Of a DNA stretch of 64,000 nt, positions 1 through 10,703 are shown piece by piece. Made by a program: the position numbers and the translations under genes. This DNA is from Eutrigla gurnardus. Taxonomy: Eukaryota; Chordata; Actinopteri; Perciformes; Triglidae. The stretch spans positions 18,260,689 through 18,324,688 of the forward strand of contig OY741280.1 in assembly GCA_963514095.1 (NCBI GenBank), in the 5' to 3' direction. The notes beneath the pieces are model-generated. The model saw only the letters and a program-made list of their open reading frames with translations, was not told the DNA's origin and ran no database searches. The first letter of the stretch is position 1, and each line of letters begins with the position of its first letter.

Positions 1-2198
1 ACACCTGAAGAACACTTACGCCGGGCTGCAGCTCATCATCGTCATCCTGCCTGGGAAGACACCCGTCTATGGTACGAAAATGAAAAATCATAAGCAACAG
101 CAACCACGTAGTCGGTGTGTCTAGAAAGGCTGGATCTAAATCTCTGAAGTGACAAAAGCATCCTCTCTTCAGCCACATGAAGTTTGTGAGGCCTTTAAGT
201 CCATACAGTAAAATCCGATCTCTCCCTGACCCACAGCCGAGGTGAAGCGGGTGGGTGACACCCTCCTTGGCATGGCCACTCAGTGTGTGCAGGTGAAGAA
301 CGTGGTGAAGACGTCGCCTCAGACCCTCTCAAACCTCTGCCTCAAGATCAACGTCAAGCTGGGAGGAATCAACAACATCCTGGTTCCCCACCAACGGTAA
401 AATGAACAAACAAAGACCTGCTGGGTTCCAGCTTTTCTTTTTTTTTAATTTGCATTGTTTCCTTCTCACAATGACATCTGTTACAAAGGCTGTGTGGCAA
501 CATGGCACATGTAAGATAATGGTTTGTGCCTTTTTGTTGTCCATCCAGACCCTCTGTGTTCCAGCAGCCTGTCATCTTCCTCGGGGCCGATGTCACTCAT
601 CCTCCAGCAGGAGACGGAAAAAAGCCATCTATTGCAGCGGTGAGACTGCACTACGATATCATTTTAGGGCCTAATTTTTGCGTTTAGTACTAGGGATGTC
701 ACAAGATTTTGGGTTTAAATGAATTTCTGACCCATGTGATGGATGTTGTGCCTCTACAGGTGGTGGGCAGCATGGACGCTCACCCCAGCAGGTACTGCGC
801 TACGGTGCGGGTCCAGAGACCCAGACAGGAGGTCATCCAGGACTTGGCCTCCATGGTGCGAGAGCTCTTGATCCAGTTCTACAAATCGACCCGCTACAAG
901 CCAACCAGGATCATCTTCTACAGGGACGGCGTGTCAGAGGGACAGTTCAGACAGGTAGAACCACTCGTTTCTTGTTTTACTTAATCTTACGTGATGGAGC
1001 GAGTACATGATCTTATTAAGACGAGTTGCAGGTTCACCCTGGTGAAATTATTCTGCTGTGTAGTAGATCTAATTCTTACTTTGTGTGTAGGTGCTGTACT
1101 ACGAGCTGCTGGCCATCAGGGAGGCCTGCATCAGTCTAGAGAAGGAATACCAGCCGGGGATTACTTACATTGTGGTACAGAAACGCCATCACACGCGTCT
1201 CTTCTGTGCGGATCGCAACGAGCGAGTGAGTACCACCCACTTTCATCGTCATGTCAGTGGGGATTCAGTTAAAAGGGGATTTTTCAGGCTGTTTGACCTT
1301 CTCTTAAATCAGTTTGTTAAACAATCTGTCAGGTTGGACGAAGTGGAAACATTCCTGCCGGCACCACAGTGGACACGGACATCACCCACCCCTACGAGTT
1401 TGACTTTTACCTCTGCAGTCACGCTGGAATCCAGGTACGCTTTGTGGGTCGAACCCAGACTTTCAGGAAAAGTCACTGGAGAAACATGCAACAGCATCGA
1501 GAAGTATAGTTTTATCATGACTTCATTCAATGAAGGCTGGATAATAACGTAACTAGAACTATCTCTGAGAGTTTGTTGGCCTTGAGAGTGAATATTGTTA
1601 ATTTTCTACCTTTCTGTTGTTGTCTGAGCCGTTTCCTCTCCTTAACTGGGCTTCCCTCCACCTTCAGGGTACGAGCCGGCCGTCCCACTACCACGTTCTG
1701 TGGGACGACAACTGTTTCACCGGCGACGAGTTCCAGCTCCTCACCTACCAGCTGTGCCACACCTACGTCCGCTGCACGCGCTCCGTCTCCATCCCAGCGC
1801 CGGCTTACTACGCCCACCTGGTGGCCTTCCGCGCCCGCTACCACCTGGTCGACAAAGAGCACGACAGGTGGGGTGAAACTCCTTTTAATCTCTAAATGTG
1901 TTTTTCTAATGAGTTAGATATTATTTCAGCTTTTTTGTGTGGCTTTTTATATGTTTTTGAATGTAGCTGGAATTGATTTCATGCTTTCTCCAAGTGGGAT
2001 GAATAGTTTTTCAGTGCTGACTCTTCTAAAAGGCAATAATGCAGATGTTGTGTTCACATAACTTACCGTAATTGTTTTCCCCCCGGCAGTGCGGAGGGCA
2101 GCCACGTCTCAGGGCAGAGTAACGGCAGGGACCCCCAGGCTCTGGCCAAGGCTGTCCAGATCCACCACGACACACTGACCACCATGTATTTCGCCTGA
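1..2198 (+). CDS. ago3: Argonaute-3, C-terminal part (end of MID and PIWI domain)
   Basis: Partial gene; the 5' part lies outside the window. Coding exons 1-71, 237-396, 549-639, 760-954, 1091-1225, 1333-1434, 1668-1867 and 2090-2198 join in frame through GT-AG introns to a TGA at 2196-2198, giving about 353 of the usual ~860 residues. Argonautes bind small RNAs and silence mRNAs in the cytoplasm. The PIWI slicer set is visible: Asp in FLGADVTHP, Glu in RPRQE, Asp in IFYRDGVSEG and His in PAYYAHLV. The protein ends in TMYFA as vertebrate AGO1-4 do. AGO3 is preferred over AGO1 and AGO4 because of SEGQFRQVLYYEL, TDITHPYEFDFYL and the YYAHL histidine, which is Arg in AGO1 and AGO4. AGO2 is a less likely alternative. 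Its proximity to tekt2 matches the human AGO3-TEKT2 order and supports the call. Confidence 0.92.
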
Positions 2199-5100
2199 AC
2201 GTCACCCTCGACTTCCCTCCATCTCCCCCCCCAGACAGTCTTAGTGTCCGACTTCCGTCAGCCGCATCGACTCATCACGCACCCGTGCCGGTGCAGCTCA
2301 CTGGAGCCTGATGACGCCGCCTGCAGGCTGCGTAAGGATGCAATAAGCCAGAGAGCAGTTTCAGACACATTATGCAATTTGAAACCAGCCAATCGTTCGC
2401 ACCTCTCACTCTCACTCTCTCTCTCTCTCACGATACCTCCTCTGCTGTATTTAAATCATGATGGATTCTTTTTAAAGCTCACAAGTCACATACACAGTCG
2501 CATCCTCGCCTACCAGCTTTGACAGCAGCTCAAAGCTTTCCCGGTGTGTTTAACAAATGGCGGAGCAGCAGGATTTCTTTTTTTTTCTTTTTTTTTTTGC
2601 TGCATAGGCGGAAGCAAAGCCAGTGAGGACCCGAGTTGCTCCGTAGCCTCACGTTGAGCCTAACGTTGCTGTTTTATAATGTAGACGTTTTTACATGTTT
2701 GTGAGTTTCCAGCTTGTCTACATACGATACTTATATGTGTAATTTCTCTCTCAAGCAAATGTGTGATTGCCACGGCAACATGTCAGTCGAGTACGCTCGT
2801 AAAAAAAAAACAAGCTTAGCCCTTTTTCTTTTTCTTTTTTTCTCATAATGGCGGGCCGCCTTAGCGGTTCCTTCCGTCTCCCTTTAAGCCAACGGCAGTA
2901 AGAAGCATAACTCTGAACACAGGCACTGAATGACACCTTCATTTTTACTTTAAACGAAGACACAGTCGGCCACCGACGAGGCGTTGCATATCGCATGATG
3001 CCGAACTGCGAGGCGAGCTGCATGAAGACGACTGTTAGAATGCAATGCCGTGGCGGCTGGTAGGACACTTTTTAAACCGGCTTGTAGTTCAGCTTGTGTT
3101 AAACCAAACATTTCTTGCGTGTTTTTATTCCTCTCGCTATTTATGACTCATTATTCTTTCAAACTTTAAATTAACATTCAGCAATAGAGCAGTTTATGTC
3201 TTCTGACCACAAACCTTTTGACTTGTCCCAGTTTTTACTGGAGGAAACTGACCAATTTAGTTGTCAAGAACTCCTTCGGTGCAATAAGGTGTTAACGCGG
3301 AGAGCGAGCGGGTTCGGCGGTGAATGTTAGCGGCGAGTATTCGTGTGGTCAGATTGTTTGTTTTGTGAGTTTTGGCAAGTGGACGATGAACTTGGATTGA
3401 GGAATGTGTGCGCGGTGTTTCGAGCGGGGACCGACGCCGCAGACGTGAGATCAGCTGTGAGGTCCGATGGCGTTTTGGAGAGATGAAACTTTAAAAAAAA
3501 AAAAAAAGTGCCTGATTTGGAGATCGAACTGTTGGTTTGATGGGAAGTTTTAAGCGTTTGTAGGTTTTGGTGCCTCTGTTGATGCGTTTAGTGAATCCCA
3601 GCGAACTGTAAACACAGCGCACTGCAATATATTGCAATCAATACATCTCTCCTGCCATAAAGGCTGCTTTTATGGTGCCTATAATTTTAGTTGACGCCGT
3701 TATGGAAGTGTTTAATTAAATTCTATGTTTTGTTATTAGGGTCGTAGATAACGATGGTGTTGTGGAAGAAACATTTATATAACGCTGCCCCATTACAACA
3801 CCGCCCTCACTAACTACGACCTCAATAATCATGATTTAATTTCCACGTTTCTGACGATGTCGGCTGAAACCTTGTAAAGGTGGATGTCATGGCAGGGCCG
3901 TTGTGTTGGACTGTAATAGACGGCACGGGTGTACCTTAAAAAAACTGGCCTTTAAATGTAGTTTTTAAGTGTAACTTTACTTGGATGTGTGTCCTCTCGG
4001 TGCACCGACACAGTAGGACTCACTGCCAGTCGAAGACCTCATCTTCGGATTTCAGAGACTTATTACCTACTGTTGCTTTGTTGCATTTGCGTTGAGGACG
4101 TCTGGTGCTGGGTCGCTCCAGAGCTGCTGGTTCCTCGACAGTTCGGAGCAGGGCTGCGACTAATGATCACTTTCACCATCGATTCATCGTTTTGTCTTTT
4201 TAGAAATGTCAGAAAAGTCTGTGATATTTTGCCCACGGCCCGTGGAGATGTATCGGCTGTCGTGTCTTGTCCAACCAATAGTGTAAAACTCCAAAGAGAG
4301 CCACTTTAGTGTCGGGATGGGAAAACCATCAAATTCTCACCATGTTTGGCTTTTTTCTTTCTTTTTTTTTTGCTTGAAGAATAACTAAAAATAATAATCA
4401 CCGATGAAATGGTTATTTTTCATCATCGCGGCTCTAGTAGACAGTACTTTGGACTAAAAAAAAATGCCATTATGCATTAACGAACAGATTTTCTGCTCAC
4501 CAATTCCAAATTCTAACCAAATAATATCACATAAGACGACCTCTGAATCCGAGATTATGATGTTTACCAATCCTTTTTATGCCTTTAATCGGTCATTGTT
4601 GCCAGAAGTTGTTCAGTTTTTGCGATGCCCAGCCGTTGAGGGTGGTCTGTCATGGCCATGCAGTATAGTTTAAAAACAGACGAAGCCTTCAGGTTTCATC
4701 ACCTGGACCAAACCAACGTGCCTGGTCACATGCCACCAGAACCAAACTTAAGCTGCTATAAGAAAACATTTATTTAATATTTCATCAGATAAACATAGGC
4801 TATATATTAATACAGAGAGATTAAGAGGATAATGGTATTTTACTGCACTTAAAGAGATGCATGTTTTTATGGTTTAACAGAGATTCTTGTTTGAAGCCGC
4901 CTACATTTTAATTCTAAGGATATCAGAATGTTTCCCCCCCCTTCTCTGTCTGTTGTCATGTTGGAGCTCTTTCTTAATGTCAGACATTACCAGCATTTGA
5001 TTTTACTTGAAGAAAATTAGTCGTGAGCATGTTTAACATTGTAAGCTGATGCTCTGCTTGTTTTTTGAAAGTCGTATGTAGAGTCTGAACACTCTCCACC

Positions 5101-5829
5101 GCTCATAATGCCTCGTACGGTAAACCAAGCCTGTCGGCGAGGCTTCCAGTCTGACGATGCTGGATGTCAGATGCCTTTTTGTCCTCAAAAATAAAAGCAT
5201 TTTTAAGCCTGAATTGAGATATATTTATATGTAGAGATATTAACGTAATGCACACCACTTATTTTTCTTTCCTAACAAAGCCCTATTTGAAACAGAAGCT
5301 GTATAGAAAATGCGGCGTTTTAATAACCGTAGTGGTCTGTGATTTGATAATGCAATAGGTTTACTCGTGTGAAAAGCAAAAAGTGATGCGTTCGCTGCGT
5401 GGACCTGCTCGGCGGGAGGGCCGTCGGCGGGGTGGTTTTGTCATGTAAGCGATGGGATGAAGCGTCAACCCTCCTCCCCGTAACGACGACCTGTGAAGAT
5501 CTCCCTCTGCTGTTATTTGATCATCTCAAAAAAAAACTCGTCAAAGAAGTGAACTTTGAATTTGAGCGAGTTTCTCGATGCATGTGCTGCAAACTTTTTT
5601 CATTCTTGCATTATTCACGAGGAGGAGGAGGGTTGGGAGTTCATCCTCGGACCGACGTTTGTCCGTTATCAGACCGTGCCTTTCCTGATGGTGCTGAAAA
5701 ACAAACCCCACAACCAAGTAAATCAAAGACATCGTAACTTTCAGAAGGGGCGCAGAGGCTCGAGTCTATTGATAAGTATATATTGATACATGACAATACT
5801 GTAAGGTGTGATTGTGTGCGTATTTGTTT

Positions 5830-5830
<1 letters not shown>

Positions 5831-5869
<39 letters not shown>
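5831..5869. repeat. (GT)n microsatellite
   Basis: About 18 GT repeats within the presumed ago3 3' UTR. Confidence 0.9.
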
Positions 5870-5870
<1 letters not shown>

Positions 5871-6616
5871 ATACCTCTGACATATGCCAAGAACACAAAA
5901 TATGCAGAACTGATCAGTGTGGCGCTGACAGGACCAAAAGGCCTGTGGGGATCAGTTTAGTGGACGGGCACTCTAAAGCACAACCCAAAAACGTAACATT
6001 TCTAAAGAATAAAAAAACGTAGGTAGCGAGTAGCTCAGTTTAGACATTATGTAGCATTATTTATTTACCTTTTATTTCTATAGGAACCTCCCTTACTGCC
6101 TCTAAACGGTTTTCTTTCCCTCCCTTAGTTTATATGTTCGGCAATAATGAAGCAATCGTAAAGTTTCTGTGCAATCAGTTTCAGCCTCTCCCCAGTGTAT
6201 GCATGTCTCTGTCTGGACCCCCCTTTCCTTTCTTCTTTTAAGTTCTTCCTCTATCTTCGAATGTGAAATGTAGACGTTTACAGACCAGCGATAGTTCTTC
6301 GGTTGAGTTGTTCCTCTACGAGTGCCCGTTTCCCATGTTAAGGGATTCCCCACGACAATAAATCTTTAAAACCTCTGTGGTTGGCTGCATATCAGACTCG
6401 AAAAAGAAAACGATGTTTGGGTTTCACAGTATATTAATGTGCTTTTCCTTTTTTTTTTTTCTTTTTTTTTTTTATTCTTTTTGGCTGATTATAAAATGGT
6501 GTCACTTTTAGAAGTAAAAAATGTACGTCAAGACCTTTTTTTTTTGTCTTAACTCTCATCTGATCCTGGTCCTAAGTTGAGCCTTTTTATTTGGTTGTCA
6601 TATTTAATTTTTTTGA

Positions 6617-6622
6617 ATAAAT
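6617..6622 (+). terminator. Candidate distal poly(A) signal of ago3
   Basis: AATAAA in TTGAATAAATACTC, the last good hexamer before the intergenic repeats. It is followed by T/G-rich sequence (GTGTTTTCGTCTG) suitable as a downstream element. Confidence 0.45.
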
Positions 6623-6956
6623 ACTCTATGTATGAAACGTGTTTTCGTCTGATATTTGGACATCGGCAGGATGTCTTAGTAGTGAAGCAGTGAAAAACAC
6701 AGTTCATGACCGTTTCATAGAGCCAGGTGTGGAGGCGATGAGTGATGACTGTTGAACACATGTATACTGTTTGCACTTTACACAATCATAAAATTAATAT
6801 TGTGTTATGACATCACTTCCTCCATGTGTTTATATTCCATTCAATTTACTGATAGCATTAATTTTCCCCTAATTTCCTCACAAAAGTCTTTACAAAATTA
6901 TTACACGATTTGTCTTTTTTTTTTAAATTATCTTTGGATGGCAAGAATGAATTCAA

Positions 6957-7035
6957 TAAATTTCCATAATACTTTGCACATAGATTCATGGTCCCCGGAA
7001 GATGTATCCTAGTGACTTTGGTCTCCCACTATGAT
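6957..7035. repeat. Dispersed repeat fragment (copy 1)
   Basis: Contains TTCATGGTCCCCGGAAGATG followed by TATCCTAGTGACTTTGGT. The same core recurs at about 9515-9545 and 9660-9685 with CCCAGAGGATGAATCC and CCCCAGGGGATGAA. The repeat family is not identified. Confidence 0.5.
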
Positions 7036-7149
7036 TTAAAACAACTTTTGTTGTTAAAATAAGATTTCCTTTACTACCACTATGTGGCCAAAATTTGGTT
7101 TATAACCAAAAACATGCAAAACTACTGATTTAAACAAGAGCCAGGGAAT

Positions 7150-7240
7150 GAAATGATTTGTGTTAACCACATACTTTATTTCATGCCTCTAACCGAAACT
7201 CATAAAAAAAAAATCCCCATTGACTTTGATGAAAAGGAAG
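7150..7240. repeat. Dispersed repeat related to sequence in the zbtb22 introns
   Basis: GTGTTAACCACATACTTTAT, then TTCATGCCTCTAACCGAAAC and an A-run before CCCCATTGACTTTGA. Related sequence with the same order of words lies at about 54062-54135 and 61377-61450. It is a scattered repeat family of unknown class. Confidence 0.5.
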
Positions 7241-7824
7241 TTAAAAAATGCTGACTCATTTCCAGGTTTTAGGACTCATTTCTGCAGCAGACAAACTAAT
7301 TAATGAACTCAGTGGGCCAGCAGGCCTGTCTTTACACGTGGCGGTATACAACAGGGCACTGTAAAGGTAAGCTATATGTGTCTACATGTACTGCGCCTGC
7401 ATAGGAGCGCTGTGTTCATTATTACTGACAGGAAATGGCCACAAGTCGGTTATCACTCTACACTTTATAACTGTTCTTCACTACAGCATTGTGTAACCTC
7501 TGTGTTTACACTTCCGTCCGTCTGTGCTCATGACTCCAAATTAGCTCGGCAGCGTACAGTCACCACTTCCTGCTTATGTAACATCCCCCTGGTTTTTAAT
7601 TGCTTTATCCCGGGCTACTATAAAACACTCATCTTTGATTAAACAGTTCCCTTGTTACAGAAAATGATCTTTGTTGTACGTATGTTTCCTGAATCGACAG
7701 GTTCCTGCTTCATATGTACACAAAGGCCACAGACTGCTGGGTCGCTTCTGAACATTTGGTTACCACGGTAACACCATGTTCTCTAAGGATCGATTTCTTC
7801 TCCCCGGTGACCCGGATGTTGAGT

Positions 7825-8010
7825 CTGGTTCTTTTTACACTGAATTTTTTGACGTTTAATTCTTTTAGACTGAATTTGTTGACGTTGATTTTTTTTTTTT
7901 AGACTGACATTTTTTTAGAAATTGAATTTTTTTTACACAAAATTTTTTTGAGATGTTGATTTTTTTTTTTACACTTTTTCAAATTCAGAGGCAAAAAATT
8001 CAGTGCTAGA
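7825..8010. repeat. Degenerate T-rich tandem repeat
   Basis: Imperfect units of about 25-35 bp in which GACTGAATTTGTTGACGTT-like words alternate with runs of 6-11 T. The rest of the 6640-8270 gap shows no gene. Confidence 0.55.
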
Positions 8011-8270
8011 AATTCATATTCAAACTCTGATGGTACAGAATTACTTCCATAAATTTCCCAATGGACAGTGTAACATGATACAAAAAAATGTTTTGAGGCA
8101 CTTCTACAGCTTTGGATAGGCATGAAATTATCCCGCTAATATTTGGTCTCATTTAATTTTTTTTCTTAAAGATAGCTTCAATGATCATCAGCATATCTAC
8201 ACATTCTTTTTGGCCATATTTTTTGCATTTTGCGTGAATCACACAAACATCTAAAAAGACCATTTAACTT

Positions 8271-9245
8271 TCATGGAAGAGGAGCCTCCTTGTATTTTTC
8301 AGTCTTGGAGGGTCTCTGGTGGGGATCCCTTCCACATCTCAGGATGTGCAGCTTCGCCATGATCTTCCTGAAGCAGTGGTTCAACATGCTTCTGACGGCC
8401 GCCGAGGAGAAGTAGAAGATAACTGGATCCAGGCAGGCGTTGAAGGTGCAGGAAAGCAACGCCACGTTCCTCCACTCTTCGCTCTCCTTGCGGGCGTAAC
8501 CCACCACGTGGGAGGCGTTGTAAGGCCCGAAGCAGACGGCGAATACTATCAGCGTGCCGAGCGCCAGGCCGATGGCGCGCAGCCTCCGGCGCCTGCCGAT
8601 GTTGGGGAGACGGGACAGGATGAGGATGAAGTTGACGTAGCAGAAGCAGCAAATCAAGAAGGGGACGCAGAACAGAACGCAGAAGAGCTCCAGGCGGACC
8701 GGCAGCACGATTTTAAGCTCGTCATCGCTGAAATTCAGGTAGCAGGTGGGCGGAGGCTCGGACGAGTGGATGGCGGTGGTGGTGCCGTCCGTACCTTTGC
8801 TCCACTGGAAGTAGGGCATGATGTAGACGATGCTGAGGTTCAGAGAGGTCACCACCCAGAACATGACGCAGGCCACCACGGCGTAGCGAGGTCTGCGACA
8901 CAGGGAGTACCTGAGGGGGTAGGCGACGCCCAGGTAGCGCTCCACGCTCACGGCTGTGAGGAGCAGGGTGCTGTTGTAGATGGTGACGTAGAACATGAAG
9001 CCGGTGAAGGGGCACAGGGGGAAGGGAAGGTTCCAGGCCATGCCGTCTAACGCCTCCTTCATCTTAAAGGGCAGGAAAGTCAGGAAGATGAGGTCGGAGA
9101 TGGTGAGGTTGAGGAGGAGGACGTCGATGGGCGCCGCCCTGCGACGCACCTTGCGGCAGAAGGTCCAGAATGCCAGGATGTTGGCGGGGACCCCCATCAG
9201 GAAGGTGGCGATGTAGAAGGAAAGCAACAGGCTATTGCACATCAT
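8271..9245 (-). CDS. Free fatty acid receptor 2/3-like GPCR (GPR43/GPR41 family)
   Basis: Single-exon class A receptor of 324 aa; human FFAR2 is 330 aa. Seven hydrophobic segments are visible. Family marks: GVPANILA in TM1, LTISDLIFL in TM2, ERYLGVAYPL at the DRY position (about 102-111), LPVRLEL in TM5, CFGPYNASHVVGY in TM6 and FNACLDPVIFYFSS in TM7. The extracellular Cys pair is C78 and C168. The polar residues that bind the carboxylate of short-chain fatty acids in FFAR2/3 have equivalents at R184, H246 and R259. It should be a plasma-membrane sensor of short-chain fatty acids signalling through Gi and/or Gq. Two Met codons start the frame (MMCN) and the first is used here. Teleost FFAR2 and FFAR3 cannot be separated by eye, so no symbol is given. 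Confidence 0.88.
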   Translation of the reverse strand: MMCNSLLLSFYIATFLMGVPANILAFWTFCRKVRRRAAPIDVLLLNLTISDLIFLTFLPFKMKEALDGMAWNLPFPLCPFTGFMFYVTIYNSTLLLTAVSVERYLGVAYPLRYSLCRRPRYAVVACVMFWVVTSLNLSIVYIMPYFQWSKGTDGTTTAIHSSEPPPTCYLNFSDDELKIVLPVRLELFCVLFCVPFLICCFCYVNFILILSRLPNIGRRRRLRAIGLALGTLIVFAVCFGPYNASHVVGYARKESEEWRNVALLSCTFNACLDPVIFYFSSAAVRSMLNHCFRKIMAKLHILRCGRDPHQRPSKTEKYKEAPLP

Positions 9246-9494
9246 GGCTGCTGGTCACACCGGGTACGGACTCTCTCAGACACTGGACGCAAGAAAACAG
9301 GAACCATGAGTCATAAAAGCCACAAAATCTGTTGAATAGTTAATATTTTAGAGAGTCGTTCGTCATTGAATCTCTGATTGATAATAATTATCAATGGATT
9401 TTCAAGATGTTTGGTTTGAGTTTGACTCTAGAGATAGGAATGTAGGCCAAGCCACTTTGGTACGGACTGAAAGATCTATTGAACTATTGAATGC

Positions 9495-9690
9495 ATTGCT
9501 GTGATATTTTATATACATCGTGGTTCCCAGAGGATGAATCCTACTGTTTTTGCTCATCTGCTGTCTGTTCCTGTGGTGCCACCATTGGGGTTGACATTTG
9601 TGGTTTTAGGTAAGATGTCTCAACAAAGACGTATTGTCATTAAGTTCAGTTTTGGACAGACATTCATGGTCCCCAGGGGATGAATTGTTA
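9495..9690. repeat. Dispersed repeat (copies 2 and 3 of the 6957 family)
   Basis: Two tandem partial copies of the CATTCATGGTCCCCAG-GGATGAA repeat with GGTGCCACCATTGGGGTTGA between them. Confidence 0.5.
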
Positions 9691-9937
9691 AAATTGTCTT
9701 GTCAAATCCTTTGGTTTGTGACCCAATTGAATCCTGTATGTACCTTTTCTTTTTCTTTTTCTTTTTACACATAAGTATGTGATGGGTTGCCTTTCTTTGG
9801 CTTGAACACCTGACACCAAAATGTCTGTGCGCATGCGTAGACTGGCAATCTGCCAGTTCTGGTAAATGCCAAAAAAAAAAAAAAGTAAAGAAATCACTTG
9901 CGGCAACACGAATGGACTGGCTCACTTTAGTGTGTGT

Positions 9938-9957
9938 GGGGGGGGGGGGGGGGGGCT
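9938..9957. repeat. Poly-G run
   Basis: An almost uninterrupted run of about 18 G following GTGTGT. It could form a G-quadruplex, and its length may be unreliable in the assembly. Confidence 0.8.
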
Positions 9958-10316
9958 GGAAATGTAATCACAACCAACACCACAGTAGTAGAAGTGGCAA
10001 GCAGGAGCAACCCCTTCCCAAGTGGATCGGCCCAGACAGGTCAGGGGTCAAGTCTAGCCACGTGAAAACTCATTTAAAGGTCTGGTGCAGCTAAATGTGC
10101 AAAGCTAACGGATATTTAACTATTTCACACGGATTTGTTCTTCAATTAGCACCCAAATCAGACTAAGTACCAAACACTATGACAGCAATCCGTTCATAGA
10201 TAGGATGAAAGATGAGACTTGGAGACGTGGGGAGGCAGAGAAACATCACTGATGCTGGTCTTCTGACGACATGAGGTAGGCTGCTTAGTTTTCATTTCTA
10301 TATGTTCGCCGTGCAA

Positions 10317-10427
10317 AGCTCTCTCTCTAGCTAGTTCAAGCTCGCTGTCGCTCTCTCGCTCTCTCTCCCCCTGTCTCGCGCTCTCTCTCTCTCTCCTCCT
10401 TTCTCTCTCTCTCTCTCTCGCTCTCAA
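10317..10427. repeat. (CT)n-rich low-complexity tract
   Basis: CTCTCTCTC and CGCTCTCTC runs. The apparent minus-strand Arg/Glu-rich reading frame is only this repeat. Confidence 0.8.
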
Positions 10428-10429
10428 TT

Positions 10430-10668
10430 AAATTCACAATTCACGACTTTATTGGCATGATATTTGAAATGTGTTGCCAAAGTACAATTACATTTTTATT
10501 TATTCAATTACAATTACATTCAACTTACACAAAAAAAGAAAGAAAGAACAGAATAATATAGAAAATGTAATAATACATATATAAATAATATAAGCAGGGG
10601 AGACGGTGGTGGTGATCATCAGAATATGAACATTATACAATATTATACTGAGGAGTAGACATTATCTC

Positions 10669-10703
<35 letters not shown>

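Larger units (their letters stand above)
2199..6640 (+). other. ago3: ago3 3' UTR (extent inferred)
   Basis: No convincing coding sequence on either strand for about 4.4 kb after the ago3 stop. The stretch is AT-rich with poly-T and poly-A tracts. AATAAA hexamers at 5190-5195, 6008-6013 and 6617-6622 are possible alternative poly(A) signals. Long 3' UTRs are usual for vertebrate Argonaute mRNAs. The distal end is inferred from the last hexamer; transcript data would be needed to fix it. Confidence 0.5.

Noticed and set aside
3989..4309. 106-codon frame in the ago3 3' UTR
   Set aside because: No recognisable domain, no splice or start context, AT-rich region; chance open frame.
8319..9050. 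Long plus-strand frame of 243 codons
   Set aside because: Antisense of the FFAR2/3-like coding sequence; composition follows the codon bias of the real gene and no family is recognisable.
10194..10427. Arg/Glu/Ser-rich minus-strand frame
   Set aside because: Translation of a CT repeat tract.
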